From assembly GCA_009859145.1 (NCBI GenBank), contig VRVR01000028.1, positions 36,438 to 100,437 on the forward strand: a DNA stretch of 64,000 bases. The letters are read 5' to 3'. The notes beneath the pieces are model-generated. The model made no database searches, was not told where the DNA came from, and saw only the letters and a list, made by a program, of their open reading frames with translations. Each line of letters starts with the position of its first letter. The stretch's first letter is position 1. Positions 46,314 to 55,759 of this stretch are shown in pieces. Both the position numbers and the translations under genes were made by a program. The stretch is from Andalucia godoyi (taxonomy: Eukaryota > Discoba > Jakobea > Jakobida > Andaluciidae).

Positions 46314-46418
46314 GACTTGACTACGGTAGGAATAATGCGTTCTCATAGGGTTAGATAAGCAAACTTCCGATATGGTACTGTTTGTCTGATGTTCAACGTT
46401 GATACACCTAACGGTCAA
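46314..46418 (+). promoter_or_regulatory. Upstream element copy B (shared with 19648-19746)
   Basis: Same ordered blocks as copy A: GACTTGACTACGGTAGG, AGATAAGCAAA, CTTCCGA, GATACACC and CGGTCAA. It ends about 104 bp before the ATG at 46523. Confidence 0.55.
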
Positions 46419-46522
46419 GCGTGGTTTGTGGCTCTTCTGATATTGACTAACGGGGTCCTACTGCTGCACGGAGCATCTAGAGGAGATTGTGGGGCCGCGA
46501 AAAGAAAAAAGAAGAGAAAAAA

Positions 46523-48406
46523 ATGGAGTTACCGGCACTTGCGCCCTACGAGGAAAGGATCGTTCAGTCGCATCTTGGTGCTGGCTTTTTTTCCTTTTTT
46601 GCGGTTGTGTTTAAAGAGCGCTCTGTCCTTGTGCCAGACAAGGCGCAGCATCGTCGAGGTGGTGGTGGTGGCGGTGGACTAGCCTCGGATCATGCTTCGT
46701 CGTCGTCGTCGTCGTCGTCGAGTCGACCTTCTGTGCTTCTTCCAAATTTTGGGCTGTATGAACGTGCGGTTCCGTCGTTGCGTGGAATCAAGCGACTGCT
46801 GAATTTTCGAGCGTATGAGCTGCTGCTGCTGGACGTCCTGCTTACTCCATCCGAGCTGATTTTCAAAGAGCTTGATGGTGATTTGGAGACTGCACTGGAT
46901 CCGTTTTCAAAGTCGAAATTGCGGAAACGACGCTCATCAAGTCGCTCGTTTTTTTGTTTCAAACGACGGTCTGCGGGCAGCAGTAAAGGTGGAGATGGTG
47001 CGCAAGACGACGACGACGCGGAGGAGGAGGAGGAGAAGGAGATGACTGGAGAAACGGAACTTGAGAGGCTTCAAAGAGAGCAGTTTGAGCTTGAAAATGA
47101 AACGGGAAACTCGCCACGATCGCATTCCGCGAATGTAGGTCGGCCATTCGAGACGAAGCAAGGACCAGTGTTGCGAAGGGTGGGAAAAGTGGTCGCTCGG
47201 GTGCCGCTCACTGCGCACGTAGAGGTGTTTACGGATGAGCAACTTGGAATCGTGCACATCTGGATGCACCCGGACGACCTTCCTATCCGGTTAGTCTGTG
47301 ATTCCCCGAGAATCTTGAGCTGTGTCATCAAGGCATTTATCGTGTACCACATATCCCAGCCGATGAGTTCGCTTGAACAGTACTGGATTCGACAGCATGA
47401 AGAACTGGCCCAGTCTCACCAGTCGGAAATGTCGAAATCGGAGATGTCGTCGATCGCATTGCAGAGCCAGGGAGCCTTTGGCCAGCCGACGAACCGCAAT
47501 AGCCGCAGCACCAACGACACCATCAGCACCAATGTTAACAACAACAGCAGCAGCAGCAGCAGCGACAACAACAACAACAATAGCCACAATGATGCCAGCA
47601 GCATACGTATGACTAACGAACCGTGTCAGAGTCAGAGTCAGAGTCAGAGTCAGTTGTTGAGTGTAGAAGTGGACCAGCCGACGCAACGGTTTGAGAACAG
47701 CGAACCCAGGAATGCACCAGGGACACCTCATGAACTGGACAGGGTACATGCAAGCGAGTCTCCAGCTGCCCCGCGGCTGCTGTCCCTAAACGACCTTGCA
47801 TCTCCCGGTCCGCTGAGAAGCAGACCAGAGGAAACCGCGCAGGATCTCAAGCCTTCATCCAGACCGGTTCGCGTAGAAGACCCCGTTAATGATGATCAGG
47901 ATGTGATCTTTACTCGTACTTCTCCGCCTGGCCCTCTTCACCACGCTGCTGCTTCAGAGTCCACTCCTTCTTCCTTTTCAGCATCTTCGAACCCTCTTTC
48001 TGCTCCACCGTTCGCTCCGACTCCCGCGCAAAAGGTGCGGATCGAATCGCATAGGAGCTCTGCAGGATCGGAAGTCATGAATCCGCCGTTTGCACTGTCG
48101 ATCGCATCGGTTCGCTCTGGCGTCCGCAAAGGCCCAATGACCATCGCGACCCCTTCCGCGTCCGGCAGCACAGGATACAAGAACGGTGTCCAGGAAGGCT
48201 GGAGTCCTCCAGTCACCAGCGGCCGCAAGGTTGCAGTCACTCCGCAGCAGCAGCGGCCCCTCTTAATCAGCGATTTCATTCATGACGTCATGAGCAGAAG
48301 AAGCGGGATGGGAGATGCAAACGAGTTCCATTTGCCCCCGCAACTGGCACCGTCCATCGACTATGTGCTTCCCAGACCACCCTCTCGGTCTGCCTCTCGA
48401 CTCTAG
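46523..48406 (+). CDS. Unknown protein with Ser/Asn-rich insertions
   Basis: 627 aa from ATG at 46523 (MELPALAPYEER). The N-terminal ~300 residues look folded apart from Gly and Ser runs (LRGIKRLLNFRAYELLLLD, VGKVVARVPLTAHVEVF, VHIWMHPDDLPIRLVCD, VIKAFIVYHIS). The C-terminal half is disordered, with poly-Ser/Asn and a (Ser-Gln)n repeat from a (CAGAGT)n tract. No domain recognised. Upstream lies element copy B. Confidence 0.7.
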   Translation: MELPALAPYEERIVQSHLGAGFFSFFAVVFKERSVLVPDKAQHRRGGGGGGGLASDHASSSSSSSSSRPSVLLPNFGLYERAVPSLRGIKRLLNFRAYELLLLDVLLTPSELIFKELDGDLETALDPFSKSKLRKRRSSSRSFFCFKRRSAGSSKGGDGAQDDDDAEEEEEKEMTGETELERLQREQFELENETGNSPRSHSANVGRPFETKQGPVLRRVGKVVARVPLTAHVEVFTDEQLGIVHIWMHPDDLPIRLVCDSPRILSCVIKAFIVYHISQPMSSLEQYWIRQHEELAQSHQSEMSKSEMSSIALQSQGAFGQPTNRNSRSTNDTISTNVNNNSSSSSSDNNNNNSHNDASSIRMTNEPCQSQSQSQSQLLSVEVDQPTQRFENSEPRNAPGTPHELDRVHASESPAAPRLLSLNDLASPGPLRSRPEETAQDLKPSSRPVRVEDPVNDDQDVIFTRTSPPGPLHHAAASESTPSSFSASSNPLSAPPFAPTPAQKVRIESHRSSAGSEVMNPPFALSIASVRSGVRKGPMTIATPSASGSTGYKNGVQEGWSPPVTSGRKVAVTPQQQRPLLISDFIHDVMSRRSGMGDANEFHLPPQLAPSIDYVLPRPPSRSASRL

Positions 48407-48512
48407 CCAGCAGTTAGCAGCTGAGCACGTCATGTCGGTGTGCGGTCAAAGTCTGTATTCAACGACAACAAAAACCAAAAATCAAAAAAATGTAAAGTGC
48501 TTTATTCTCATG

Positions 48513-48923
48513 CTAGGATTGCGAGAATGCTTCCTCGGCGTCTTCGGAGCCAAGGTCAAAAGAACCAGGGTTTTCCTGAGCGCACTGAGAAAGCTTTCGG
48601 AAGAACTCGACACAATCCGATCCCTTTTCTTCGGCTGTTGACCGAGTATAGCAGTCGTATGCAGCAGAAAACGCATCCCCGCAAACGCCTTCCCGCAAGC
48701 GGGTCACGCAAGGGCATTCTTCAACATCCTCCTCGCCTGCTGTAGCCACCGGCACAGTGCTTGCGTCACTTGATTCTATGGACGAAGCCGAAGCAGAAGC
48801 AGCAGACGGCGTGGCGGCAGCATCACTTGAGGCCTCCGTTTCCGAGTTTGATGCTAGAAACGTATAAGGAGAAGGCGTCGTCGCAGCGTGCGCGGCGCTG
48901 TCCGTCTTCGAATCCACGGTCAT
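48513..48923 (-). CDS. MIA40: Mia40/CHCHD4-like intermembrane-space import oxidoreductase
   Basis: 136 aa from ATG at 48923. A Ser/Ala-rich N-terminus is followed by the redox CPC motif (C70-P-C72) and twin CX9C pairs C81/C91 and C104/C114. The sequence CPCVTRLREGVCGDAF and GSDCVEFFRKLSQC closely matches the Mia40 core. It would oxidise Cys-rich substrates entering the mitochondrial intermembrane space. No N-terminal membrane anchor is evident, so it resembles the soluble animal/plant form rather than fungal Mia40. Confidence 0.93.
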   Translation of the reverse strand: MTVDSKTDSAAHAATTPSPYTFLASNSETEASSDAAATPSAASASASSIESSDASTVPVATAGEEDVEECPCVTRLREGVCGDAFSAAYDCYTRSTAEEKGSDCVEFFRKLSQCAQENPGSFDLGSEDAEEAFSQS

Positions 48924-49306
48924 TGTCTATGAAGAGCACAAAAATTAAACAACAAACAAAGCACAATGTGCGTATATTACATAATTGGAGAAAAGGAAAA
49001 AAGAAAGAAAAAAAGGGAGCATCAAAACCACGGGAAAATGCGTCTATTATACATGTTTTGGAGAGGAAGAAGAAAGAAAAAGGCAAACATCAAGTTCGAC
49101 TTTTGTCGCATCGCGAAAAACTTCTGGGAAGGGCCGCATCTACAGTGGCTCAAACTGCATACTACAGTGGAGCAGCTTGCATCCTTTGCGACTGGCCGTT
49201 GTTGCTCAGGACGCAGAAGGAGTAGACTATGGACGGGGTCCCAGTTTAGGTAGAGGGGTGCCCGTCGGACTGGGGGGTGCTCGCCGGACAGAGCGTGCGT
49301 CAGGGG
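48924..49306. other. Intergenic, purine-rich
   Basis: 5' flank of Mia40 and 3' flank of the PAS-like gene. Includes A/G-rich stretches. No gene seen. Confidence 0.5.
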
Positions 49307-50170
49307 TCAAGTGAGCGCGGGAGAGGATGCCGAGTGAACGAGGTTGAAGCCTTCAGGCATTGGGAGGATCTCCATGCAGATTGCTGCAGCGAACCCGCTG
49401 AAGGTGGACCGCAGGAACGAAGCGGCGGCCATCACAAGGTTCACGGAGCCGTCGCTCTTCCGAATGGCTACGCTGTACGCAGACTTCTTAACTGACGGGT
49501 CCCCTTCGTCTTGCAGTATCTGGTTCATGGTGCGGATTGAAAAGGGGGAAGACATGTCGATGATAATTGGCAACACGTACGGATTCGCCTTCAAGCAGTC
49601 CGCAGGATACCCAACGACTTCCGCGAACTTCTTGTTGTGGCAAAGCATCTTTCGCCGAATGTCGTACATTACGCACGGAAAGGGCGACGACTGCACCCGT
49701 TCTGCAGCTAGGACATACTCATTTCGAAACTGCCGATCCGAGTCAAGGAGGCTGGAAACATTGCCAGACCACACAAGCTGCATATCTGGATCGGTCTGCA
49801 GCCGACGCTCGGTCCGGGCCATGCTGTCCACAGTCTCCGCACACAGGTGTCGGAACATCCGTTTGAACAACTCCAGCATCGGCTGCGCACCCTTCCGCGA
49901 CATTCGTTGGATATAACATTGCTCCACGCCTGCCAGCGCAAGTGCCCGTGCGTCAATGATTCGCGGAACCGATGAAGTCCAGTTGCCAGCGTCACCTCGC
50001 CCGACGACTGCTCCTGCTCCGGGACTGCCAGTGCGGGCCACGGACTCCGTAGAGTCTCGATCGATGCATCTCGCGTGTGTGCGCGTCCTATCATACCCTT
50101 CCGTGAGCCACCCATCAGACACTTGCTCTTCATCGCTCTGGACGCTCCCAATCCCATCAAAATGGTCCAT
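49307..50170 (-). CDS. PAS-domain-like protein
   Basis: 287 aa from ATG at 50170 (MDHFDGIGSVQSDEE); the frame is open another 77 codons upstream, judged 5' UTR. Residues ~85-135 are helical. A PAS-like fold follows at ~145-265: FPCVMYDIRRKMLCHNKKFA, VVGYPADCLKANPYV, SAYSVAIRKSDGSVNLVMAA. The pattern recalls the PAS region of fungal ERT1/AcuK-type regulators, but no zinc cluster is present. Possible sensor or regulatory protein. Confidence 0.7.
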   Translation of the reverse strand: MDHFDGIGSVQSDEEQVSDGWLTEGYDRTRTHARCIDRDSTESVARTGSPGAGAVVGRGDAGNWTSSVPRIIDARALALAGVEQCYIQRMSRKGAQPMLELFKRMFRHLCAETVDSMARTERRLQTDPDMQLVWSGNVSSLLDSDRQFRNEYVLAAERVQSSPFPCVMYDIRRKMLCHNKKFAEVVGYPADCLKANPYVLPIIIDMSSPFSIRTMNQILQDEGDPSVKKSAYSVAIRKSDGSVNLVMAAASFLRSTFSGFAAAICMEILPMPEGFNLVHSASSPALT

Positions 50171-50594
50171 GATTGTGTGTCTACTCGTTGCGAATCTTTC
50201 TGCTCTCGATGCACGCCCCCACCGAGACGATGACTGTCGAGAAACCCCGACGGGCCCGATGTCATGTTGCCAGTGGAGAGGGTAGTATGCGCGATCTGCT
50301 CTGACACAGACGTACAAGCGCTCCTCACATTCTGCTTCTTTGTTGGTGTGCCACTCCTCGCCGCCGTTTGTTGTGGACTCTGTATTCGTACTAAATATCA
50401 AGGGGAGGGGCTTGTTCGATCCTTGCTAGATGTAATTGTTCGTTATTAACTAATTCCTCTTCTATGTCTTTCGGGCTGGCATTTCAGGAGGGCGAAGAGA
50501 ACACCGAAACAGGATAGGAGTTTTGCGAATCCTTGCTGATCTTCCGAGCAAATGCGTGTGTGTGGAGTAGCAAAAAGGAGAAGAGGAATGACGG

Positions 50595-51765
50595 GTGAAA
50601 GCACAGTTCGATATGCATTACAGGGTCTCTTTGCGAGCTCAGCTCGAGCACGATGAAGAATGGTATCGCGCTATCAGCATCCTGGCCAGTATCGTCGATG
50701 GCCTAGCTATTTCAGTGGACGATGAGATCGATCCGACTGTGCTCTATTGCTTGGTTCTAGACCGTCTGAACTCCAGCGACTCTCAAGCCGCCAAAATACG
50801 TAGCAGATGATTCTCCGTCGTCAGCGCCTGCCAGGACAGCAGCACACAGTGGCGACTGCGCTCGCATTGGTAGCTGGAGTAGTATTGCCCATCCGGGCTC
50901 CAGCGATACTTTTGAGTGCCCGTGCTGCCGCGATGATGCTCGGTACCAGGAGAGTGTGTTTTGCACGAAGGACCATGGTGCGTGTAAAGAATGCATGCCA
51001 TATGCAGTGCTCCAAGTGTAAGAAGGAGACGTGCTACGTATGCAGAAAGGCAGTTTCGGGCTACAATCATTTTCAGAAAAACAGAAGGGACTGAGTGTCC
51101 ACAGTACTCAGATGACAAGCTGCTCCATCTCAAACATACAGGCAATGTTGCTGGAGAGGCTCTTGGAAGGCTGCAGGGTGAAATCGCAGACAGAACCTGC
51201 ATTTTCCAATGCAGTGCAATTGGTCACCACCGAGCTGTCCAGGATTCGCAAGCAAAATGGCAGGCAAGGGCGCTGTCGATGCGCATGTGCGCAGCATCAC
51301 CATGGAGGTAGCAACGAGGGCGCTCAATGTCACGGGTGTTCTGGCCTTTGCAGTCGACCCCGGCGGACTCGACAATCCTTCGAAATCGGGTGGCTCTGGT
51401 ACAGTCGCCATCATTGGCTTTGGCTCGTCGTCGGGTTCGGCATCCTCGGCAGCGTCGGCAGCCATGCAATCACCCCGGGAAATCGCAAAAGCAGCACTTT
51501 CGACACTATGTTTCAGTACCAGCATGCAAACATGTACGAAACACGTCTCGCTGCACTCCGGAGCCGTCGCTACGAACTGATCGAGGAGCAAAGGTCGCTT
51601 GCAGAACGCATCGAAATCGTCAACATCGAAATACAAGAGCTCATGGATGCCAGAGAGTGTTTTGCATGTTGCACGTGCTCTGTTATCCAATCCGTCGCCG
51701 TGCCTTTCTTATGTGCTCAGCGACGATCTACCAGACCCTGTTCCTCGCCCCGCTGTGCCCGGTAG
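50595..51765 (+). pseudogene. RNF216/TRIAD3-type RBR ubiquitin ligase relic
   Basis: Coding-like blocks occur in three frames. They are: a helical block (ILASIVDGLAISVDDEIDP) at 50,680-50,770; a frame shift near 50,787 into PPKYVADDSPSS; a RING1-like block FECPCCRDDARYQE with C-T-KDHGACKEC at 50,910-50,990; then, after another shift, a RING2-like block MQCSKCKKETCYVCRKAVSGYNHF at 51,001-51,072; then CPQYSDDKLLHLKH in yet another frame; and a C-terminal helix YETRLAALRSRRYELIEEQ. RING1 runs almost directly into the end of RING2. The IBR and most of the intervening ~100 residues are missing, which argues for a decayed gene rather than a spliced one. Confidence 0.55.
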
Positions 51766-51991
51766 GGAAATCTGCTGTAGATCCATCTGCAAAAAAAAGG
51801 CCGTCCTTCCCCCCTCCAAAGGCTCAATTGACGGTGACTGAAAGGAGAAGAGAATGCCATGCGGGGATATTTTATCGGCGCTGGGGCGCCCATCACAGCC
51901 ATCTTTGTGTTTCCCAGATGTCGCGATAAACATCGAAAAGGGAATACGGTATTGGGCTTCGGGTAGTCTTCGTTCCACGCCCCATAACGAG

Positions 51992-53572
51992 ATGGTATCC
52001 GCAAACTACGTGCTTACCAGAGGCGATCCGTACGTCTCCGTTGTATACATGACGTTTGGCGTTGTTCTGGGCATCCTGATTGTGCTCTCCGCTTCCACTG
52101 AAAAGGGACCCGCACATACCGGGGCATCGTCGCCTTCAGCAGCAACCAAAGCAACTCTCGCAGATTGCCCAGTGCAATCGAATCCATCCGAAAAGTACAG
52201 GGGGGCGTCGGATGCGCAACCTGCGACTGTATCCAAGGACGCAGCTGGCCTGTCTTTCGTTTCGGGGCAGGTGAAGGTAACAGATTTCTCGACTGCGGCG
52301 TTTCCTCCGTCTGTTTCCGTGTTCACTTCGGACTCTGCTAAGCAAGCTTGGCTTCGTCAGTATCGTGATTTGCAGTATGTGAGACACCATCTGATTCGGG
52401 TAAAAGGAGAATGGACGTGTATGCGATCGCTTGGCCAACATGTTTCATTAGGCCCTTATGATAATGATTATGGACACTGTTTTCGAACGGAAAAGATGGA
52501 GTTTGTGGATGGAAAGCTCCGAAATTCTTGCGAATGGCCGCTTCCTCGCGACTTCTCGCCGGAGCCGCAGCAGACTACGTTTGTCGATCCGTCGACAAAT
52601 CGGAAGGTTAACTTGATTCAGGGATCGACGCTCATCATGTCTGGCGTGTATCCGTGGATGGGGACATTCCAGCATTTGGTACAGGATGCCTTTCCGCAGA
52701 TCGCGAAGTCCTTATTCTGGCTGCTCAGACAAACACCATCTGCAAAAGCGTCGGTGCTGCTGGACGAGTCCTCGTGGTTTTCTCACGTGAGAAGCAAGTA
52801 CATGTCGGAAGTGCAGATTGTGGGGTTCAATGCACAGGACTATTTCTGTGCAAAAGACAGCATTATCGGATTTCATGAACCGTATTCTGTGTTTGGAGGT
52901 GTGGATGCGGTTGGGGTCGAGGCCGCACACAGGCTGCTTCACTTGGATTTTCCGGCGCGCGAGATCGGAACCTTGTTCCATGGTGTCGATCTGGGTGTTC
53001 TGGGCGGTGCGCAAAGGTCGTATGACAAGTCTGCAATGAATACGCTTCCAAACTCCGTCTTCGCATCTCCAAAGGAAAAGAATCTTGTGATTTACATGGG
53101 AAGACCAAACACGAGTAACCGAAAGGTCGACAACGATGCAGCAGTCTCATCTGCAATCGACGCTGTTGTCAAGGAGTTTAACTCGGCTTCGAACCGAGAA
53201 TTCCAGTACGAGTATGTGTATTACAAGGAGCCCCTCCAAGATAAGGATGCGAATATTGATTTGTTCCAACGCGCAAGAGTGGTGGTGGGGCTGCACGGCG
53301 GCGCTTGGGCGAACTTCCTTTTCACCCCTATGGATGCTCGAGTCGTTGGCATTGAATTGCTGATGGGAGGCCGGCATGCACGGAACTGGAAGAATCTCGT
53401 CTTGGCATCCGGTGCGACGTACATTGATCAAATGATACCGTGCCCGGATAATCAGCGCGATTGCAATCCAGATTCGACTGGAGTCAAGATTCCCACGAAC
53501 GACGTTGAAGTTCTTGTCAAGAGCGCCATGATGTCGTTGGAAAAACGTTTAGCAAGAGGGGACTTTGAGTAA
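51992..53572 (+). CDS. GT61/EOGT-type glycosyltransferase (DUF563)
   Basis: 526 aa from ATG at 51992; the frame extends upstream but that sequence lacks coding character. A type II signal anchor (VVYMTFGVVLGILIVLSA, ~residues 15-35) is followed by a stem. The catalytic domain has SGVYPWMGTFQHLVQDAFPQ, YFCAKDSIIGFHEPY and the family hallmark ARVVVGLHGGAWANFLFTP (~429), where His-Gly-x-Gly/Ala-x-x-N is conserved. Golgi or ER luminal transfer of a sugar such as xylose or GlcNAc to glycans or proteins by family; donor unknown. Confidence 0.88.
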   Translation: MVSANYVLTRGDPYVSVVYMTFGVVLGILIVLSASTEKGPAHTGASSPSAATKATLADCPVQSNPSEKYRGASDAQPATVSKDAAGLSFVSGQVKVTDFSTAAFPPSVSVFTSDSAKQAWLRQYRDLQYVRHHLIRVKGEWTCMRSLGQHVSLGPYDNDYGHCFRTEKMEFVDGKLRNSCEWPLPRDFSPEPQQTTFVDPSTNRKVNLIQGSTLIMSGVYPWMGTFQHLVQDAFPQIAKSLFWLLRQTPSAKASVLLDESSWFSHVRSKYMSEVQIVGFNAQDYFCAKDSIIGFHEPYSVFGGVDAVGVEAAHRLLHLDFPAREIGTLFHGVDLGVLGGAQRSYDKSAMNTLPNSVFASPKEKNLVIYMGRPNTSNRKVDNDAAVSSAIDAVVKEFNSASNREFQYEYVYYKEPLQDKDANIDLFQRARVVVGLHGGAWANFLFTPMDARVVGIELLMGGRHARNWKNLVLASGATYIDQMIPCPDNQRDCNPDSTGVKIPTNDVEVLVKSAMMSLEKRLARGDFE

Positions 53573-53767
53573 TGTATTGCTTCGTTTTCGCCGCACTGCG
53601 CTTCGTTCTGTTTTTGTCTTTTTCTTCCGCCTGCCTGTCTCTTCGTTTCTCCGTCTTCCTTCTTTTTATTTATGTTACGTTATGTATGTACAATATCATG
53701 GGAAAATGCGTTCTTTTTTGTCTTCTTCTTTTTGCTATTGCCGGCCCGGAGTTTGACGGGTCGGAGA

Positions 53768-55330
53768 TCAAGATTTCGGTTCACTCACAAGCAGCAGACA
53801 CTGCTTGTCCCACGCAGAAACCTTGACTAGCACAATTCCGCGCTCCAACAACTGTGAATGCGGAAGAAGTGAATCGTGTGGAAGCACGTCACACTGCGTA
53901 TCTCCGCACGAAAACAATCGATTCTGCGAATCTATGACATACGAACACTCGTCCCCACAGGCAACGGCGACTGCCGAAAGATGCGCTGCAGGACCACCAG
54001 CGGAAGCGTTGCTTTGCGAAACAACAAAGGACGGTCTGCCGCTGGGCGATTTTGTAGCAGCAGAATTCGAGGACGTCGCCGATGGGGAAGATGAGGCTGC
54101 TGGAATAAAAGGAGGACAAAATCCAAACTTGCAGTCCTCCTTTTCGGACAGAGAGTGTCGGCCCAGACGCCCGAACAGCGACCGCCCAGCCGAAAGCACT
54201 GACCCGTCGGCCATGCACACAAGCGAGTGTCGCTCACCGCAAGCAATGTCAACTACCGGCGGGACACCTGTCACTCCGAGAGGAATGTTGGCAGACGAAT
54301 AAACATAAGAGAGATTCAAGTACCCTGGTGTCCACTGCACAAGTCCGTTGCCCGTTCCAAGTCGGCCATCGCCCATTGATCCCCATACAAACAACCTTCC
54401 TGAGCTCGTGAACGCCAGAGCATGGTCCCTGCCGATTGCGATTTTTTCGATCTTTCGGTCGTCGGACGGAAAATGGATGTGAAGCGGGACAGGCTGCCGA
54501 GCGTCCGTTTCTTCCACGGAACACCCCAGTCCTCCAAACCTCGTACCCCAGATGTACGCCTCCCCGGTTGACGTGACAGCCGCCGACATCCGTCGAGAAG
54601 CCACAATCTGCACAATCTTCCCAGAATACAAGGGCTGCGGAGACGTGCTACCGTCTGCATTTTGATGAACAAAAAACGGAATCAGCACTGGAGACGGTCT
54701 TGACTGTAAATAGCCCAGCAGCAGGTCCGGATTGGTCGATGCGGCAGCAAGAACGGTTCCGGGCGCGCCTCCAAACCCTGTTCCCAGAAACCCGTATGTG
54801 TTCTCCCCCATTGCAAACACCCTTCCCCTGTTGGTAAGAAACAAGATCCATACCAGGCCGCATGCCACCTGGACAACTTTTTCTCGGCCAACTTCCTTTC
54901 CTCTCATCTTCGACTCCGTCTCCATGCTGCGTCCGTGATCTTCATCCTGCAGAAATGGAATACGCACTTTCTGAACTAATTTTTCCAGACGCTCGGATGA
55001 TGCGTGCGGTCCGCTATAAGGCATTATGTACGCCTCGCCATCCGTGTTGCACCACACCACAACCGACGAATTGCATGCACAATCCACAACGCCTGTAGCC
55101 GCAGCCGAATGAACATCGTGCGGAAGCCGCGAAAACTCGTGGTCGGAGGGATACCGCAGGAAGTACAGACGGTGCAGATGCGTGGGAATGCCCGCTCTGC
55201 CGTCCGAGTTTCCAGCCATGGTCCGTGCAGCTCGGGCAGCTGTGTAGATGCGGTATGGACCAGTACTTGTGCATACACAGGAGTCCGAACTCCAAGACAC
55301 TGCTGAAAACGACAAATACAGAACGGCCAT
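53768..55330 (-). CDS. RCC1-repeat beta-propeller protein
   Basis: 520 aa from ATG at 55330; an alternative ATG at 55219 begins MAGNSDGRAG and would drop a weakly hydrophobic leader. RCC1-type blades recur: VACGLVWILFLTNRGRVFAMG and NTYGFLGTG, TSTGEAYIWGTRFGGLG, IAIGRDHALAFTSSGRLFVWG and GDGRLGTG, IACGERHSLVCMADGSVLSAG and FGRLG, VACGDECSYVIDSQNRLFSCG. A complete seven-blade propeller is plausible. Roles in this family range from Ran exchange to general scaffolding; the Ran-GEF function is not implied. Confidence 0.88.
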   Translation of the reverse strand: MAVLYLSFSAVSWSSDSCVCTSTGPYRIYTAARAARTMAGNSDGRAGIPTHLHRLYFLRYPSDHEFSRLPHDVHSAAATGVVDCACNSSVVVWCNTDGEAYIMPYSGPHASSERLEKLVQKVRIPFLQDEDHGRSMETESKMRGKEVGREKVVQVACGLVWILFLTNRGRVFAMGENTYGFLGTGFGGAPGTVLAAASTNPDLLLGYLQSRPSPVLIPFFVHQNADGSTSPQPLYSGKIVQIVASRRMSAAVTSTGEAYIWGTRFGGLGCSVEETDARQPVPLHIHFPSDDRKIEKIAIGRDHALAFTSSGRLFVWGSMGDGRLGTGNGLVQWTPGYLNLSYVYSSANIPLGVTGVPPVVDIACGERHSLVCMADGSVLSAGRSLFGRLGRHSLSEKEDCKFGFCPPFIPAASSSPSATSSNSAATKSPSGRPSFVVSQSNASAGGPAAHLSAVAVACGDECSYVIDSQNRLFSCGDTQCDVLPHDSLLPHSQLLERGIVLVKVSAWDKQCLLLVSEPKS

Positions 55331-55579
55331 CGAGGATTGCTAGGGCAAATGGGGTGGCGGGGGTTTTTGGCGGAGATTTCTTCTCGATTTTTGGACTGTT
55401 TGATGTCCTTGACGTTTCTTGCGCTTGAAAAACCCCCCTAAGGGGAGTACCGTACGAACGTTGCGAAGAGTTGGAATGGTTTTTACGAAGTTCATTGAAC
55501 TGTTTTAGAGCTTGCAAAACGTACGCGGTCGTCACGAGGTGGCTGCAAAACACCTTGATGAGAACCGCCGACGCGCAAA
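55331..55579. other. Intergenic
   Basis: 5' flank of the RCC1 gene and distal 3' flank of the GPx gene. Contains a CCCCTTAGGGG-like hairpin near 55,435-55,450. No gene. Confidence 0.45.
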
Positions 55580-55645
55580 TCCCTGGCAATCCGAAGCATT
55601 CCCGATCCAAGTCTTTTTGAATGCTTCATCATAATGTATTGCTAC
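55580..55645 (-). promoter_or_regulatory. SECIS element of the glutathione peroxidase mRNA
   Basis: On the minus strand, ATGA (55632-55629) is followed by a perfect 9-bp stem. GAAGCATTC (55627-55619) pairs with GAATGCTTC (55601-55593) around a 17-nt loop that begins AAAAA. The 3' strand then reads GGAT (55592-55589). This gives the required ATGA/GA non-Watson-Crick quartet, a ~10-bp helix and the unpaired AA at the 5' side of the apical loop, 10 nt after the ATGA. It starts about 128 nt after the GPx stop codon, as expected for a eukaryotic 3'-UTR SECIS. Confidence 0.88.
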
Positions 55646-55759
55646 ATTCTTTCTTCATCTGACTCCTTTCCATTCCAATTCTACGTCTTTCTGAGCGGCG
55701 GTGCGGGAGTGCAGTGTCGGACGGCGTGGGGACACTGTCTCTCCCTGCACCTCAGCCTC

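Larger units (their letters stand above)
45609..46522. other. Intergenic region carrying two dispersed elements
   Basis: Contains a CTGTAT/CTGTAC hexamer-like tract (45,668-45,720), repeat copy 2 (46139-46195), and upstream element copy B (46314-46418). On the minus strand at 46,060-45,925 an exon-like frame (RLDSFTDDDQQGFMFWRAV, ending at TAA) follows a CCCCCAG acceptor-like site, so a small decayed or intron-bearing gene may exist here. Not resolved. Confidence 0.4.

Noticed and set aside
55610-55660. AATGTA-GCAA-TACATT hairpin as the SECIS apical stem
   Set aside because: The spacing from ATGA and the position of the 3' GA do not fit; better explained as part of the basal helix region of the chosen SECIS.
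55681-55757. Strong GC-rich hairpin just after the GPx stop as the SECIS candidate
   Set aside because: It has a good CAGTGTC/GACACTG stem but no ATGA/GA quartet and no AA in the loop; the structure at 55589-55632 meets all criteria.
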